In this document: positions 41,660 through 50,223 of the stretch, piece by piece
How positions within the stretch are numbered: the stretch's first letter is position 1
How the letters are laid out: each line of letters begins with the position of its first letter
Assembly (NCBI RefSeq): GCF_021474425.1
Contig: NZ_JAKEIP010000006.1
Span: forward strand, 46,835-110,834
DNA length: 64,000 bases
Direction of reading: 5' to 3'
Origin: Streptomyces muensis
GTDB lineage: Bacteria; Actinomycetota; Actinomycetes; Streptomycetales; Streptomycetaceae
Position numbers and translations under genes: made by a program
The notes under the pieces: generated by a model
What the model saw: the letters and a program-made list of their open reading frames with translations, nothing else
Told to the model about the DNA's origin: nothing
Database searches by the model: none

Positions 41660-42910
41660 ATGGGCTTCCCTATGACGATCCATGTCGCTCCCGGCTTGGG
41701 AGACCCGGACCTGCGCGGCGAGCCCGCGAGCCGGGATCCCTACGCCGTCTACGACGCCCTACGGGAACGCGGTCCGGTCGTCCTGAGCTCCGTCCACCGT
41801 GCGTGGCTGATCACCGCGCACGCCGCAGTCGCCGGCGCTCACACCCGTCCCGAACTGTCGTCGGACCGCATCGGGCCGATGATCGACGGCGGTCGGGTAA
41901 GCCTGACCCAGGAGTCGCTCAGGGTGTTGTCCCTGATGCGGGACTGGATGGTCGTAACCGACCCGCCCGCCCACACCCGACTGCGCCGGGTCGCCGCGGC
42001 AGCCTTCAAGCGCCAGCGAATCGCTCTGATGACCGACCTGATCCGGGACCGCGTCGACGAGTTGCTCGACGCCTTCGTCCGATCCGGGGAAACGGACCTC
42101 ATCGAGCATGTGGCGCACCCCCTGCCGGCTTCCCTGATCGCGGATCTGCTCGGCGCCCCCCGGGAGGACCGCGACAGGTTCCGTCTCTGGTCCGACGACC
42201 TGGCCCTGGTGGCATTCGGTGCGGGCGGTGAGGCACAGGAGGAGCGGCACGTACGGGCGCTGTCCGGGCTGGAGAACATGTTCGGCTACTTCCGAGAACT
42301 GCTGGAGCGCGCCCGTTCAGCCGCCGACGACACGATCCTTTCCGTGCTCGCCGTCCCGCAGCCCGACGGCACACGACTCACCGATGACGAGATCCTGTCC
42401 ATGAGTGCCCTGCTCCTGTTCGCCGGCCACGAGACGACGATCAACTCCATCTCCAACGGCGTCCTGGCCCTGCTGCGCCACCCGGACCAGCTCCAACAGC
42501 TCAAGGCTGACCGGTCGTTGATGCCGGGCGCGGTGGAGGAGATGCTGCGCTACGACGGGCCGGTCAAGCTCGTGGTTCGATGGGTGACCCGGGATCTGGA
42601 ACTCGGCGGCGAGGTGCTGCGCGCGGGGGACCGCGCCTACCTCGTGAACTCGGCGGCGAACCGGGACCCTTCGGTGTTCGACTTCCCGGACTCCTTCGAC
42701 ATCCGTCGCTCCCCCAACCCCCACCTCGCCTTCGGCCGGGGCGTGCACGCCTGCATCGGGGCCCAACTGGCCCGGATCGAGATGCGGGTCGCCATCGAGC
42801 GGATCCTGGACCGGCTTCCGGGGCTGCGCCTGGCCGGGGAACCGCAATGGCTGCCGAGCCTCGCGTCCCGGGCGATGCGCGAACTGCGGGTGACGCACGA
42901 TGCCCGCTGA
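41660..42910 (+). CDS. Cytochrome P450 (steroid/acyl hydroxylase type)
   Basis: A 416-aa class I bacterial P450. The oxygen-activation motif AGHETT is at residues 255-260, the ExxR helix K motif in EEMLR (Glu294-Arg297), and the haem Cys365 in FGRGVHACIG. The ATG at 41660 sits against the operator; an ATG at 41672 (MTIHVAPGLG) is as plausible, and neither has a clear ribosome site, so the mRNA may be leaderless. A three-Cys ferredoxin overlaps its 3' end. Regulon membership suggests hydroxylation of the pathway substrate or its side chain. Confidence 0.87.
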   Translation: MGFPMTIHVAPGLGDPDLRGEPASRDPYAVYDALRERGPVVLSSVHRAWLITAHAAVAGAHTRPELSSDRIGPMIDGGRVSLTQESLRVLSLMRDWMVVTDPPAHTRLRRVAAAAFKRQRIALMTDLIRDRVDELLDAFVRSGETDLIEHVAHPLPASLIADLLGAPREDRDRFRLWSDDLALVAFGAGGEAQEERHVRALSGLENMFGYFRELLERARSAADDTILSVLAVPQPDGTRLTDDEILSMSALLLFAGHETTINSISNGVLALLRHPDQLQQLKADRSLMPGAVEEMLRYDGPVKLVVRWVTRDLELGGEVLRAGDRAYLVNSAANRDPSVFDFPDSFDIRRSPNPHLAFGRGVHACIGAQLARIEMRVAIERILDRLPGLRLAGEPQWLPSLASRAMRELRVTHDAR

Positions 42911-43139
42911 GCGCACCGCCACGTCCGGCACCGAGGCCCCGGCAGGCATCCGGGTCGTCGCCCGGCCAGACACCTGCGAGGGCAACGCCCTGTGCATGTT
43001 GGCCCTGCCCGACCGCTTCGTCCTCGACGAGCGGTCCCGAGTCGTCGTCGAAGTCGCCGAGGTGGACGAAGCGGACTACGACGATGTCGCGGCAGCGGTG
43101 CGGAACTGCCCCACCGGCTCGCTGCGGATGGAGTTCTGA
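42900..43139 (+). CDS. [3Fe-4S] ferredoxin for P450
   Basis: A 79-aa ferredoxin of the actinobacterial P450-partner type. The cluster ligands are Cys26 and Cys32 (DTCEGNALCM) and Cys70 (NCPTGSL). Only three cysteines are present, as in [3Fe-4S] forms. The start overlaps the P450 coding end by 11 bp, so the two proteins are made together. It passes electrons from a reductase encoded elsewhere to the P450. It might in principle also feed the Rieske pair, but nothing shows that. Confidence 0.88.
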   Translation: MPAERTATSGTEAPAGIRVVARPDTCEGNALCMLALPDRFVLDERSRVVVEVAEVDEADYDDVAAAVRNCPTGSLRMEF

Positions 43140-43196
43140 TGGCCCGGTTCGCACCCGCCCCGCGGGCCACCGGCCGGGCCCGGAAGAAGGGAAGAG

Positions 43197-43709
43197 ATGA
43201 CGATCCATGAGACATCCCTGAGGAACGGGAGCGACCTTCAAGACCGGTTCCGTGAGGTGATGGCAGGAGTCGCCACGCCTGTCTCGGTGGTCACCACCCT
43301 GAGTGACGGCCGTCCGCACGGCACCACGGTCAGCGCCTTCACGTCGTTGTCGATGGCACCGCCGATGGTGCTCGTCTCCCTCGACCGCGGTTCGGACCTG
43401 CTCACGCTGGTCCGGCGTTCCGGCCGGTTCGGCCTGAACGTCCTGGGGACCCACCAGACCGCACTCGCCCTGGCGTTCGCCAAGAAGGGTACCGACAAGT
43501 TCGCCGGCGTGATCTGGAACGACGAGGACGGGCTGCCCCGTCTACCAGATGCGCTCGGCTGGCTCTCCTGCGATGTGACAGACCTCGTCGACGGCGGCGA
43601 CCACGTCGTCGTGCTCGGCGCGGTCCACGCCGCCGAAACCAGCGCGGGCAGGCCCCTGACCTACCACGCGCGGGTGTTCGGCACCCACGCGGCGCTCGAA
43701 CAGGTCTGA
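43197..43709 (+). CDS. HsaB-like flavin reductase, copy 2
   Basis: A 170-aa flavin-reductase-domain protein: REVMAGVATPVSVVTTLSDG, GTTVSAFTSLSMAPPMVLVSLD and FAKKGTDKFAG. These match HsaB/HpaC. It supplies reduced flavin to HsaA-like oxygenases. It follows the ferredoxin by 57 bp with a good ribosome site (GAAGGGAAGAG), so it probably belongs to the P450 operon and to the 18-bp-operator regulon. It may therefore be the reductase for copies 1 and 2 of the oxygenase, which share that operator. Confidence 0.85.
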   Translation: MTIHETSLRNGSDLQDRFREVMAGVATPVSVVTTLSDGRPHGTTVSAFTSLSMAPPMVLVSLDRGSDLLTLVRRSGRFGLNVLGTHQTALALAFAKKGTDKFAGVIWNDEDGLPRLPDALGWLSCDVTDLVDGGDHVVVLGAVHAAETSAGRPLTYHARVFGTHAALEQV

Positions 43710-43719
43710 TCGACCGGCC

Positions 43720-43735
43720 CCCGGCGTCCGCCGGG
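43720..43735 (+). terminator. Hairpin after flavin reductase gene
   Basis: CCCGGCG and CGCCGGG almost back to back, 10 bp after the stop. It is a compact GC stem, a plausible terminator for the P450 operon. The roughly 270 bp that follow up to the thiolase show no gene. Confidence 0.5.
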
Positions 43736-44003
43736 CAGCCTCACAGCGGGACACTGGTGACCGGCGTCTGCCGGGCACTCCCCGCGCACACGCCCCGAGC
43801 CCCTCCGTCCCTTCCCTCGCCCGGCACGGCGTCGGCGTGTCCGCCAGGCACGAGATCGGCACCGACGTCGGACTCACCAGCCGGAAGACTGCTCCTCGCC
43901 AGAACCACCGACATCACCTGAGACGCGGTCGCGAACGACGCGTGAGCACCGGCCCACCACCTGGACTTTCTTCCAGCCTGTCAATCCCTCCTGGAGTCCC
44001 CTG

Positions 44004-45161
44004 ATGCGAGACGCAGTCATCGTCGAGGCAGTACGCACCCCTGTCGGAAAGCGCGGCGGCGGGCTGGCCGGTGTGCACGCCGTGGACCTGTCGGCGCACG
44101 TCCTCGGCGCCCTCGCCGAGCGCGCCGGAATCGACCCCGTCGTCGTGGACGACGTGTTCTGGGGGTGCGTCAGCCAGACCGGCGAGCAGACCTTCAACAT
44201 AGGCCGCAACGCCGTCCTCGCGGCGGGCTGGCCGGAGTCGGTCCCGGGCACGACCGTCGACCGCCAGTGCGGCTCTTCCCAGCAGGCGGTCGCGTTCGCG
44301 GCGGCGGCGGTGATCAGCGGGCAGGCCGACGTCATCGTGGCCGGTGGAGTGGAGTCCATGAGCCGGGTGCCGATGGGCTCGGCCAACGGCGACGGCTCGG
44401 CCGGGCAGCCGCTCGGACCACGGTTCCTGGCACGTTACGGGGCGTACCCGGATCAGGGCCTGGGTGCGGAGATGATCGCGGAACGCTGGGGTCTCTCGCG
44501 GACCCAGCTCGACGAGTTCTCCCTCGGCTCGCATGAGAAGGCCGCGAAGGCCCAGGCCGCCGGGGCGTTCGAGGCGGAGATCACGCCGGTACCGGTCGGT
44601 GACGGACGGGTTGTCAGCGCCGACGAAGGCATCCGGCCGGGGGGCACGTTGGAGGTGCTCGGCGGCCTCAAAACGCCGTTCAAGACAGACGGAGTCATCA
44701 GCGCGGGCAACGCCAGCCAGATTTCCGACGGTGCGGCGGCCCTCCTGGTGACGACCTCGGAGAAGGCACGTGAGCTGGGGCTGCGCCCGATCGTCCGGAT
44801 CCACACCACCGTCATGGCCGCCACCGATCCCCTCATCATGCTGACCGCCCCGATGCCCGCCACCGAGAAGGTGCTGCGCCGCGCCGGCCTGGCTCTGGAC
44901 GACATCGGAATCTACGAGGTCAACGAGGCGTTCGCGCCAGTCCCCCTCGCCTGGCTGCACGACTTGGACGCGGACCCCGACCGGCTCAACCCCTTGGGCG
45001 GGGCGATCGCCCTGGGCCATCCGCTGGGCGGCTCCGGTGCCCGCATCATGACCACCCTGGTGCACCACATGCGGGCCACCGGCACGCGCTTCGGACTGCA
45101 GACCATGTGCGAGGGCGGCGGCATGGCCAACGCCACCGTCCTGGAGCTGCTCGATGTCTGA
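44004..45161 (+). CDS. Thiolase (acetyl-CoA/propionyl-CoA acyltransferase, FadA5/FadA6 type)
   Basis: A 385-aa thiolase with the full catalytic set: Cys89 in DRQCGSSQQ, the NEAFAP motif, His339 in GHPLGGSGAR and Cys369 in CEGGGMANA. It performs the CoA-dependent cleavage that ends each beta-oxidation cycle. In steroid degraders, FadA5 serves the side chain and FadA6 the HIP fragments; the sequence alone does not separate them here. ATG is preceded by GGAG. An operator copy lies directly downstream of the gene, belonging to the next one. Confidence 0.88.
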   Translation: MRDAVIVEAVRTPVGKRGGGLAGVHAVDLSAHVLGALAERAGIDPVVVDDVFWGCVSQTGEQTFNIGRNAVLAAGWPESVPGTTVDRQCGSSQQAVAFAAAAVISGQADVIVAGGVESMSRVPMGSANGDGSAGQPLGPRFLARYGAYPDQGLGAEMIAERWGLSRTQLDEFSLGSHEKAAKAQAAGAFEAEITPVPVGDGRVVSADEGIRPGGTLEVLGGLKTPFKTDGVISAGNASQISDGAAALLVTTSEKARELGLRPIVRIHTTVMAATDPLIMLTAPMPATEKVLRRAGLALDDIGIYEVNEAFAPVPLAWLHDLDADPDRLNPLGGAIALGHPLGGSGARIMTTLVHHMRATGTRFGLQTMCEGGGMANATVLELLDV

Positions 45162-45180
45162 GCCGGGTGGGCGCATCTAT

Positions 45181-45198
45181 CTACCGGTTGTTTGGTAA
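45181..45198. promoter_or_regulatory. 18-bp operator, site 8 (NTF2-like/hydrolase/SDR genes)
   Basis: CTACCGGTTGTTTGGTAA lies 37 bp before the ATG at 45236. It marks a new regulon promoter after the thiolase and fits the same palindrome, with a strong right half. Confidence 0.68.
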
Positions 45199-45235
45199 AC
45201 CCGATATCGTCATGCCGTACGAGAGGACTCACGCC

Positions 45236-45742
45236 ATGGAAAACGACAAGCCCCTGCCCCACGTCGACGTCGACTCGCTGACGTACCTCACACCGCGGCA
45301 GAAGAAGAACCTGCAGAGCTGGATAGATCTGCAGGAAGTCCTCAACGCCGGTGAGTTCGACGAGAAGATGGACGCCTTCTTCCACCCGGACATGACCTAC
45401 GGAAACCCCTCACGCCCGGACCTGGGCAGCTACCGGGAGTGGAAGGAATCCCCCCGTCAGCTGTACAGGGTGTTCCCGCCTTCGCGCTACCGCGTGGTCG
45501 ACGCCGTCGGCAAGGGCGACGACGAGATCTGGGTCTACTGCGAGCACATGGGCGAACACGTCGGCGGCCGATACATGGGGGTCGAACCGACGGGCAACCC
45601 GATCAAGGTCGAGTGGTTCTCCGTGGTCACCTTCAAGGACGGCCTGATCTACCGGATCTTCAGCATCGCCGACGTCCTGACCATGCTGATACAGGTCGGT
45701 GTGGTGGAGCCGTCGGCCCTGCCCGTCGACCCCTACAAGTAG
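45236..45742 (+). CDS. NTF2/SnoaL-like protein
   Basis: A 168-aa SnoaL-type protein: QSWIDLQEVLNAGEFDEKMDAFFHPDMTYGNPSRPDLGSYREWK at the front, VGGRYMGVEPTGNPIKVEWFSVVTFKDGLIYRIFSIADVLTMLIQVG at the back, as in ester-cyclase-like SnoaL proteins. These catalyse ring closures, isomerisations or water additions, or have no known activity. The ATG at 45236 follows GAGAGG; an in-frame ATG at 45212 is less likely. It is the first gene after operator site 8, so it is probably pathway-specific. Confidence 0.8.
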   Translation: MENDKPLPHVDVDSLTYLTPRQKKNLQSWIDLQEVLNAGEFDEKMDAFFHPDMTYGNPSRPDLGSYREWKESPRQLYRVFPPSRYRVVDAVGKGDDEIWVYCEHMGEHVGGRYMGVEPTGNPIKVEWFSVVTFKDGLIYRIFSIADVLTMLIQVGVVEPSALPVDPYK

Positions 45743-45840
45743 CCGGTCTCCACCGTCGGCCGACCTTTCCGGTCGGTTGCTGGTGGCAAGTGAATCTCCT
45801 GAAGTTCTTCGGCGACTCTTCGACGGCGAGGCGAAAACCG

Positions 45841-46566
45841 ATGACCACTTATGTCCTGCTGCACGGCGGTGGAATGGGCGGATGGGTGTGGCGCCATGTG
45901 GCAGCCCCGTTGCGCACGGCCGGCCATGAGGTGCTGACTCCGACGTTCACCGGCTTCGGTGAGCGGGTGCATCTGCTGTCCAAGGACCACGGGCACGACG
46001 TGAACGTCCAGGACGTGATCGGCGTCCTGCGGTACGAGGATGTCAGGGACGCCGTCCTCGTCGGACACAGCTACGCCGGGTCCGTGATCCCGGGCGTGGT
46101 GGCACAGGAGGGCGACCGCGTCCGGCACATCGTGTACCTGGACGCGATGATGAGCCGCTCCGGTGAGAGTGTCTTCGAGACGATGGGCTACGCGACCCGC
46201 GACGAGCTGCCCGGCATTCGCGCGGCGATCCAGGCCGGGCAGGCGGGGCCGGGGACAGGCGTTCACCTGCAGGAGCGTCAGAGGCTGACGGCCGCCCCGT
46301 TCGACATGCCGACGGAGCGTCAGGAATGGCTGCTCGATCACCTCTCCGACATGCCCATGCGGGTGGTCACCGACCCCGTCGCCGTCGGTGTCGAGACCCT
46401 GCCGCATACGACGGACTACATCGTGGCGAAGAACGACCCGACCATGGCCACCTCCCAGGAACGGGCGGTCGAACTCGGCTGGCAGGTGCACGAGTGGAAG
46501 GCCGATCACGGCTTCATCATCGGCCGTGCCGGGGAGTTGGCCGACTTCCTGCTCAGCCATGGGTGA
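45841..46566 (+). CDS. Alpha/beta hydrolase (esterase)
   Basis: A 241-aa small alpha/beta hydrolase. LLHGGGMGGWVWRHVAAPLRTAGHEV begins the fold, the nucleophile lies in LVGHSYAGSVI, and the catalytic His is in WKADHGFIIGR near the C-terminus. It is similar to EstA/salicylate-esterase-like proteins. It could hydrolyse a lactone, an ester or a C-C bond in the pathway. It lies 98 bp after the NTF2-like gene; a small hairpin (CCGACC/GGTCGG, 45760-45776) between them may reduce read-through. Its 3' end overlaps the next SDR gene by 8 bp. Confidence 0.83.
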   Translation: MTTYVLLHGGGMGGWVWRHVAAPLRTAGHEVLTPTFTGFGERVHLLSKDHGHDVNVQDVIGVLRYEDVRDAVLVGHSYAGSVIPGVVAQEGDRVRHIVYLDAMMSRSGESVFETMGYATRDELPGIRAAIQAGQAGPGTGVHLQERQRLTAAPFDMPTERQEWLLDHLSDMPMRVVTDPVAVGVETLPHTTDYIVAKNDPTMATSQERAVELGWQVHEWKADHGFIIGRAGELADFLLSHG

Positions 46567-47329
46567 TCCGGGGAAGGAGAGGGCGGCCGAGCTGTTCTCC
46601 GTCGTCGGGCGGACCGCCCTGGTCACAGGTGCCACGTCCGGCATCGGGGCGATGGCCGCGGCCGCCCTGGCCGAGGCCGGTGCCGTCGTGCACATCGTGG
46701 CGCGCAACGCCGCCGACTGCGAGGAGACCGCCTCGAAACTCCCCGGTGCGGTCGCACTGCCCGCGGACCTGTCGACGCGGCACGGCATCGCCGCGTTGGC
46801 CGACCGCGTGCCCGGTCCCCTCCACATCCTGGTCAACAACGCCGGGACGCTGCGGGAGAACCCGCTCGGCTCCTTCACGGAGGCCGACTGGGACGATGTC
46901 ATGGACCTCAATCTGAAGGCGCCGTTCTTCCTGACCCAGGATCTGCTGCCGGCACTGCGGGCCGGCGCCTGCCCACCCGCACCGGCCACGGTGATCCACG
47001 TCGGTTCCGTCGGCGGGCTGCGCGTCGGTCCCCGGCAGACGTACTCGTACGCCGCTTCCAAGGCCGGGCTGCACCAGCTGACCAAGTCGATGGCACGGTG
47101 GCTGGCCGCCGAGCACATCACGGTGAACGCGATCGCCCCGGGGCTCTTCCCCAGCCGGATGACACCGGGCGATGGCGAGCAAGTGCTGGCGGCGGTCAGC
47201 GCGTCGGTCCCCCAGGGCCGGACCGGGCGGGCCGAGGACATCGGCGGCGTTGTCCGCTTCCTCGCCTCGTCCGCCGCCGCTTACATCACCGGCGCTGTCA
47301 TCCCGATCGACGGCGGTCTGAGCCTGTAG
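46559..47329 (+). CDS. SDR oxidoreductase
   Basis: A 256-aa SDR with ALVTGATSGIGAMAAA, ILVNNAGTLREN, VIHVGSVGG and YSYAASKAGLHQL, ending ITGAVIPIDGGLSL. The gene overlaps the hydrolase by 8 bp, so the two are co-translated. Resemblance to gluconate-5-dehydrogenase/3-oxoacyl reductase-type SDRs is general; the role here is inferred only from neighbours. Confidence 0.82.
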   Translation: MGDPGKERAAELFSVVGRTALVTGATSGIGAMAAAALAEAGAVVHIVARNAADCEETASKLPGAVALPADLSTRHGIAALADRVPGPLHILVNNAGTLRENPLGSFTEADWDDVMDLNLKAPFFLTQDLLPALRAGACPPAPATVIHVGSVGGLRVGPRQTYSYAASKAGLHQLTKSMARWLAAEHITVNAIAPGLFPSRMTPGDGEQVLAAVSASVPQGRTGRAEDIGGVVRFLASSAAAYITGAVIPIDGGLSL

Positions 47330-47410
47330 GCCGCCGACGCGACCACACGGCGGGCGTGCCGGACGACAGGGAACGTACGGAGAAGACAAGGAACAAGGGA
47401 GATCATCACT

Positions 47411-49420
47411 GTGGCTCCTGGAGCTGTTGACCCCAGCGACGGCGTACTGTGGCGGCCGACCGAGTCGTCGATCACGGCCAGCCGGCTCGGAGCGTTCGCC
47501 CACTGGGTGGCTGAGCGGCGCGGTATCGCCTTCGGCTCGCCCCTCGACTACGACACCCTCTGGCGCTGGTCGGTCGAGTCGCCCGGCCAGTTCTGGGGCG
47601 ACCTGGCTTCGTGGACGGGTGTGCTGCCCGGTGTACCCGACGAGGAAGTACTGACCAGGTCGACCATGCCCGGGGCGACTTGGTTTCCCGGCCGTACGGT
47701 GAACTACGCGGAGCAGGTGCTGCGTCCCGCCGTCGACGGGAGGGTGGATCCGGACCACCCCGCGTTGATCGCCGTGGCCGAACAGTCCGAGCGGGTCGAG
47801 ATCTCCTGGCGCACGCTGCGACAAGAGGTGGGTGCGCTGGCCGCGACCCTGCGGCGGTTCGGAGTGCGTCGCGGTGACCGGGTCGCCGGCTACCTGCCGA
47901 ACGTACCCGAGGCCGTCGTGGCCCTGCTCGCCACGGCAGCCGTCGGAGCGGTCTGGTCCGGCTGCGCGCCCGAATTCGGGACCCGCTCCGTCCTCGACCG
48001 ATTCGCCCAGATCGAGCCGGTGGTCCTGATCACGACCGACGGGTATCGCTTCAACGGACGCGAGTACGACCGGCGTCAGGCCGTAGGGGAGCTGCGGGCC
48101 GCGCTGCCCACGGTCCGCACCACGGTCCATGTGCCGTGTCTGCGTCCGGACGAACTCCCCGAAGGAGCGCTCGCCTGGGCCGACGCCGTCGCGCATCCGC
48201 AGGAGCCGGTCTTCGAGAGCGTCCCCTTCGACGCCCCCTTGTGGATCGTGTACTCCTCGGGCACCACCGGTCGTCCCAAGGGCATCGTCCACGGTCATGG
48301 CGGCATCGTGCTGGAGCAGTTGAAGAGCGCCCAGCTGCATCAGGACGTCCACCCGGGTGACCGCTACTACTGGTACGCCTCGACCGCTTGGATCATGTGG
48401 AACATCGCCACCTCCGCCTTGCTGTCCGGCGCCACCGTCGTCGTGCACGACGGCGCACCGGCGTTCCCGAACCTGGACGCGCAGTTCCAGACGGCCGCGG
48501 ACACCGGCGTCACCCACCTGGGCACCAGCGCGGGATACCTCACCGCGTGTGAGAAAGCCGGCCTCCGCCCCGGCGAGAAGCACGACCTGGCGCAGTTGCG
48601 CGCCGTCGGATCCACTGGCTCGCCCCTGCCTGAATCGACGTTCCGGTGGGTGTACGACGCGGTACGGCCGGACATCTTCCTGGCCTCCATGTCCGGGGGC
48701 ACGGACGTGGCCACCGGCTTTCTCGGGGGGACGTCGCTCCTGCCGGTGATCGCCGGTGAGCTGCAGCGCCCCATGCTGGGCGTCGCGGCAGCCGCCTGGG
48801 GCAAGGACGGTCCCGTCGCACAGGGCGAGCGCGGTGAACTCGTCATCACCCAACCGATGCCGTCCATGCCGCTGTACTTCTGGAACGACCCCGCACGTAT
48901 CCGTTACCGCGAGGCCTACTTCATGATGTGGCCCGGTGTCTGGCGGCACGGGGACTGGATCGAGACCACGGACAGCGGCGGGGTCATCGTCACCGGGCGC
49001 TCGGACGCCACCCTCAACCGCGGCGGCGTACGCATCGGCACCGCGGACATCTACGCCGTCGTCGAGCGGCTGCCCGAAATCGCCGACAGTCTGGTCCTGG
49101 GCGTCGAGCAGCCCGACGGCGGCTACTGGATGCCGCTGTTCGTGCGGCTCAAAGACGGACAGGAGTTCACACCGGGGCTGGTCGATCGGATCAGACAGGC
49201 CATCCGAACCGAGGCCAGCCCCCGGCACGTTCCCGACGAGATCCTCGCGGTGCCGGGCATACCGCGCACCCGGACCGGAAAGCGGCTCGAAGTCCCGCTC
49301 AAACGGCTCTTCATGGGCGTCGCCCCTGGCTCTGCCGTCAACCTCGCCACCGTCGACGATCCCGAGCTCATCACGCATTATGCCGCGCTTGCCCGCAGGC
49401 GCGGCCGGGTCGGCGCCTGA
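47411..49420 (+). CDS. Acetoacetyl-CoA synthetase
   Basis: A 669-aa ANL ligase of the long acetyl/acetoacetyl-CoA synthetase subfamily. WFPGRTVNYAEQVL, the phosphate loop YSSGTTGRPK (residues 281-290), WIMWNIATSALLSGATVVVHDG and GWRH-like WRHGDWIETTDSGG are typical, and the C-terminus has the catalytic-lysine motif TRTGKRLEVPLKRL. It would activate acetoacetate or a related 3-oxo acid released during degradation. The GTG start is preceded by AAGGGAG. It follows the SDR by 81 bp on the same strand. Confidence 0.87.
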   Translation: MAPGAVDPSDGVLWRPTESSITASRLGAFAHWVAERRGIAFGSPLDYDTLWRWSVESPGQFWGDLASWTGVLPGVPDEEVLTRSTMPGATWFPGRTVNYAEQVLRPAVDGRVDPDHPALIAVAEQSERVEISWRTLRQEVGALAATLRRFGVRRGDRVAGYLPNVPEAVVALLATAAVGAVWSGCAPEFGTRSVLDRFAQIEPVVLITTDGYRFNGREYDRRQAVGELRAALPTVRTTVHVPCLRPDELPEGALAWADAVAHPQEPVFESVPFDAPLWIVYSSGTTGRPKGIVHGHGGIVLEQLKSAQLHQDVHPGDRYYWYASTAWIMWNIATSALLSGATVVVHDGAPAFPNLDAQFQTAADTGVTHLGTSAGYLTACEKAGLRPGEKHDLAQLRAVGSTGSPLPESTFRWVYDAVRPDIFLASMSGGTDVATGFLGGTSLLPVIAGELQRPMLGVAAAAWGKDGPVAQGERGELVITQPMPSMPLYFWNDPARIRYREAYFMMWPGVWRHGDWIETTDSGGVIVTGRSDATLNRGGVRIGTADIYAVVERLPEIADSLVLGVEQPDGGYWMPLFVRLKDGQEFTPGLVDRIRQAIRTEASPRHVPDEILAVPGIPRTRTGKRLEVPLKRLFMGVAPGSAVNLATVDDPELITHYAALARRRGRVGA

Positions 49421-49478
49421 CCTCTCTCCCTCCGTATCGAGCCCCACTCATGTCGATCCCGTGAAAGCGAAACCCGCC

Positions 49479-50066
49479 ATGCATCGCATTCTGGTCGTCA
49501 ACAGCTCCACCCGACAGGGACGGTTCAGTGACGGAATAGCCACCTGGGCCGTTCAGCGGCTGAAGGAGCGCGGCGACTTCATCGTCGACCTGCTGGACCT
49601 GCGCGACCACCCGCTGCCCTTCTTCGACGACACTCCCCCGGTCTACCACCCGCGCGAGTACGCCGACGAGGGCGTCGCGCGGCTCGCCCGGCAGATCGAC
49701 GCCGCCGACGGCTACGTCTTCCTGGTCGCCGAGTACAACCACGGGTACACCGCCGTACTCAAGAACGCGCTCGACCACACCTTCGTCGAGTGGCGGCGCA
49801 AGCCGGTGGCGTTCATCGGATGGGGCAATGTGGGCGGAGCCCGTGCGATCGAGCAACTTCGCGAAGTCGCGGTCGAGTTCGAGATGGCGCCGCTGCGCCA
49901 TGCCGTACACGTCCTGCCCGACGTCATGCGGGCTGCCCGTGAGCGGGGCGGTCAGGCCGACAGCGCGCTGCTCGCCCCTTTGGAACCGCGGCTTGATCTC
50001 CTCGCGGACGATCTCGCCTGGTGGACGGAGGCGCTGGCCACCGCGCGTTCCGCGGAAGTCCGCTGA
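49479..50066 (+). CDS. NAD(P)H-dependent FMN reductase (flavodoxin-like)
   Basis: A 195-aa flavodoxin-fold reductase. The FMN phosphate loop is [15 protein letters not shown] and the isoalloxazine loop [18 protein letters not shown], as in chromate/azo-reductase-type proteins. It is another potential source of reduced flavin for the HsaA-like oxygenases, though of a different fold from the HsaB-like proteins. The ATG at 49479 is taken; a GTG six codons upstream is possible. It follows the ligase within 60 bp. Confidence 0.85.
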   Translation: MHRILVVNSSTRQGRFSDGIATWAVQRLKERGDFIVDLLDLRDHPLPFFDDTPPVYHPREYADEGVARLARQIDAADGYVFLVAEYNHGYTAVLKNALDHTFVEWRRKPVAFIGWGNVGGARAIEQLREVAVEFEMAPLRHAVHVLPDVMRAARERGGQADSALLAPLEPRLDLLADDLAWWTEALATARSAEVR

Positions 50067-50223
50067 GCCGCACCCGCGAGAGCCGAAGGAAACCGGTCGT
50101 CAGCGCGAGGTGACACGCGGCTGCGGCTTTCTCGCTTCTTCCACGGCGCCCGAGAGCCCCGAAGGACCGCCGCCGGAGCGGCCGTACTCCCTCCCGTCCA
50201 CCGCCCTCACCGAGGAGTCCCTC

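Noticed and set aside
42992..43210. Small frame between the ferredoxin and flavin reductase genes
   Set aside because: It overlaps the ferredoxin in another frame, ends in a basic tail and has no start signal of its own.
46553..49447. Very long antisense open frame (over 900 codons) opposite the SDR and acetoacetyl-CoA synthetase genes
   Set aside because: The plus-strand proteins have full families of motifs; the antisense translation is low in hydrophobic patterning and has no motif. It is a product of GC codon bias.
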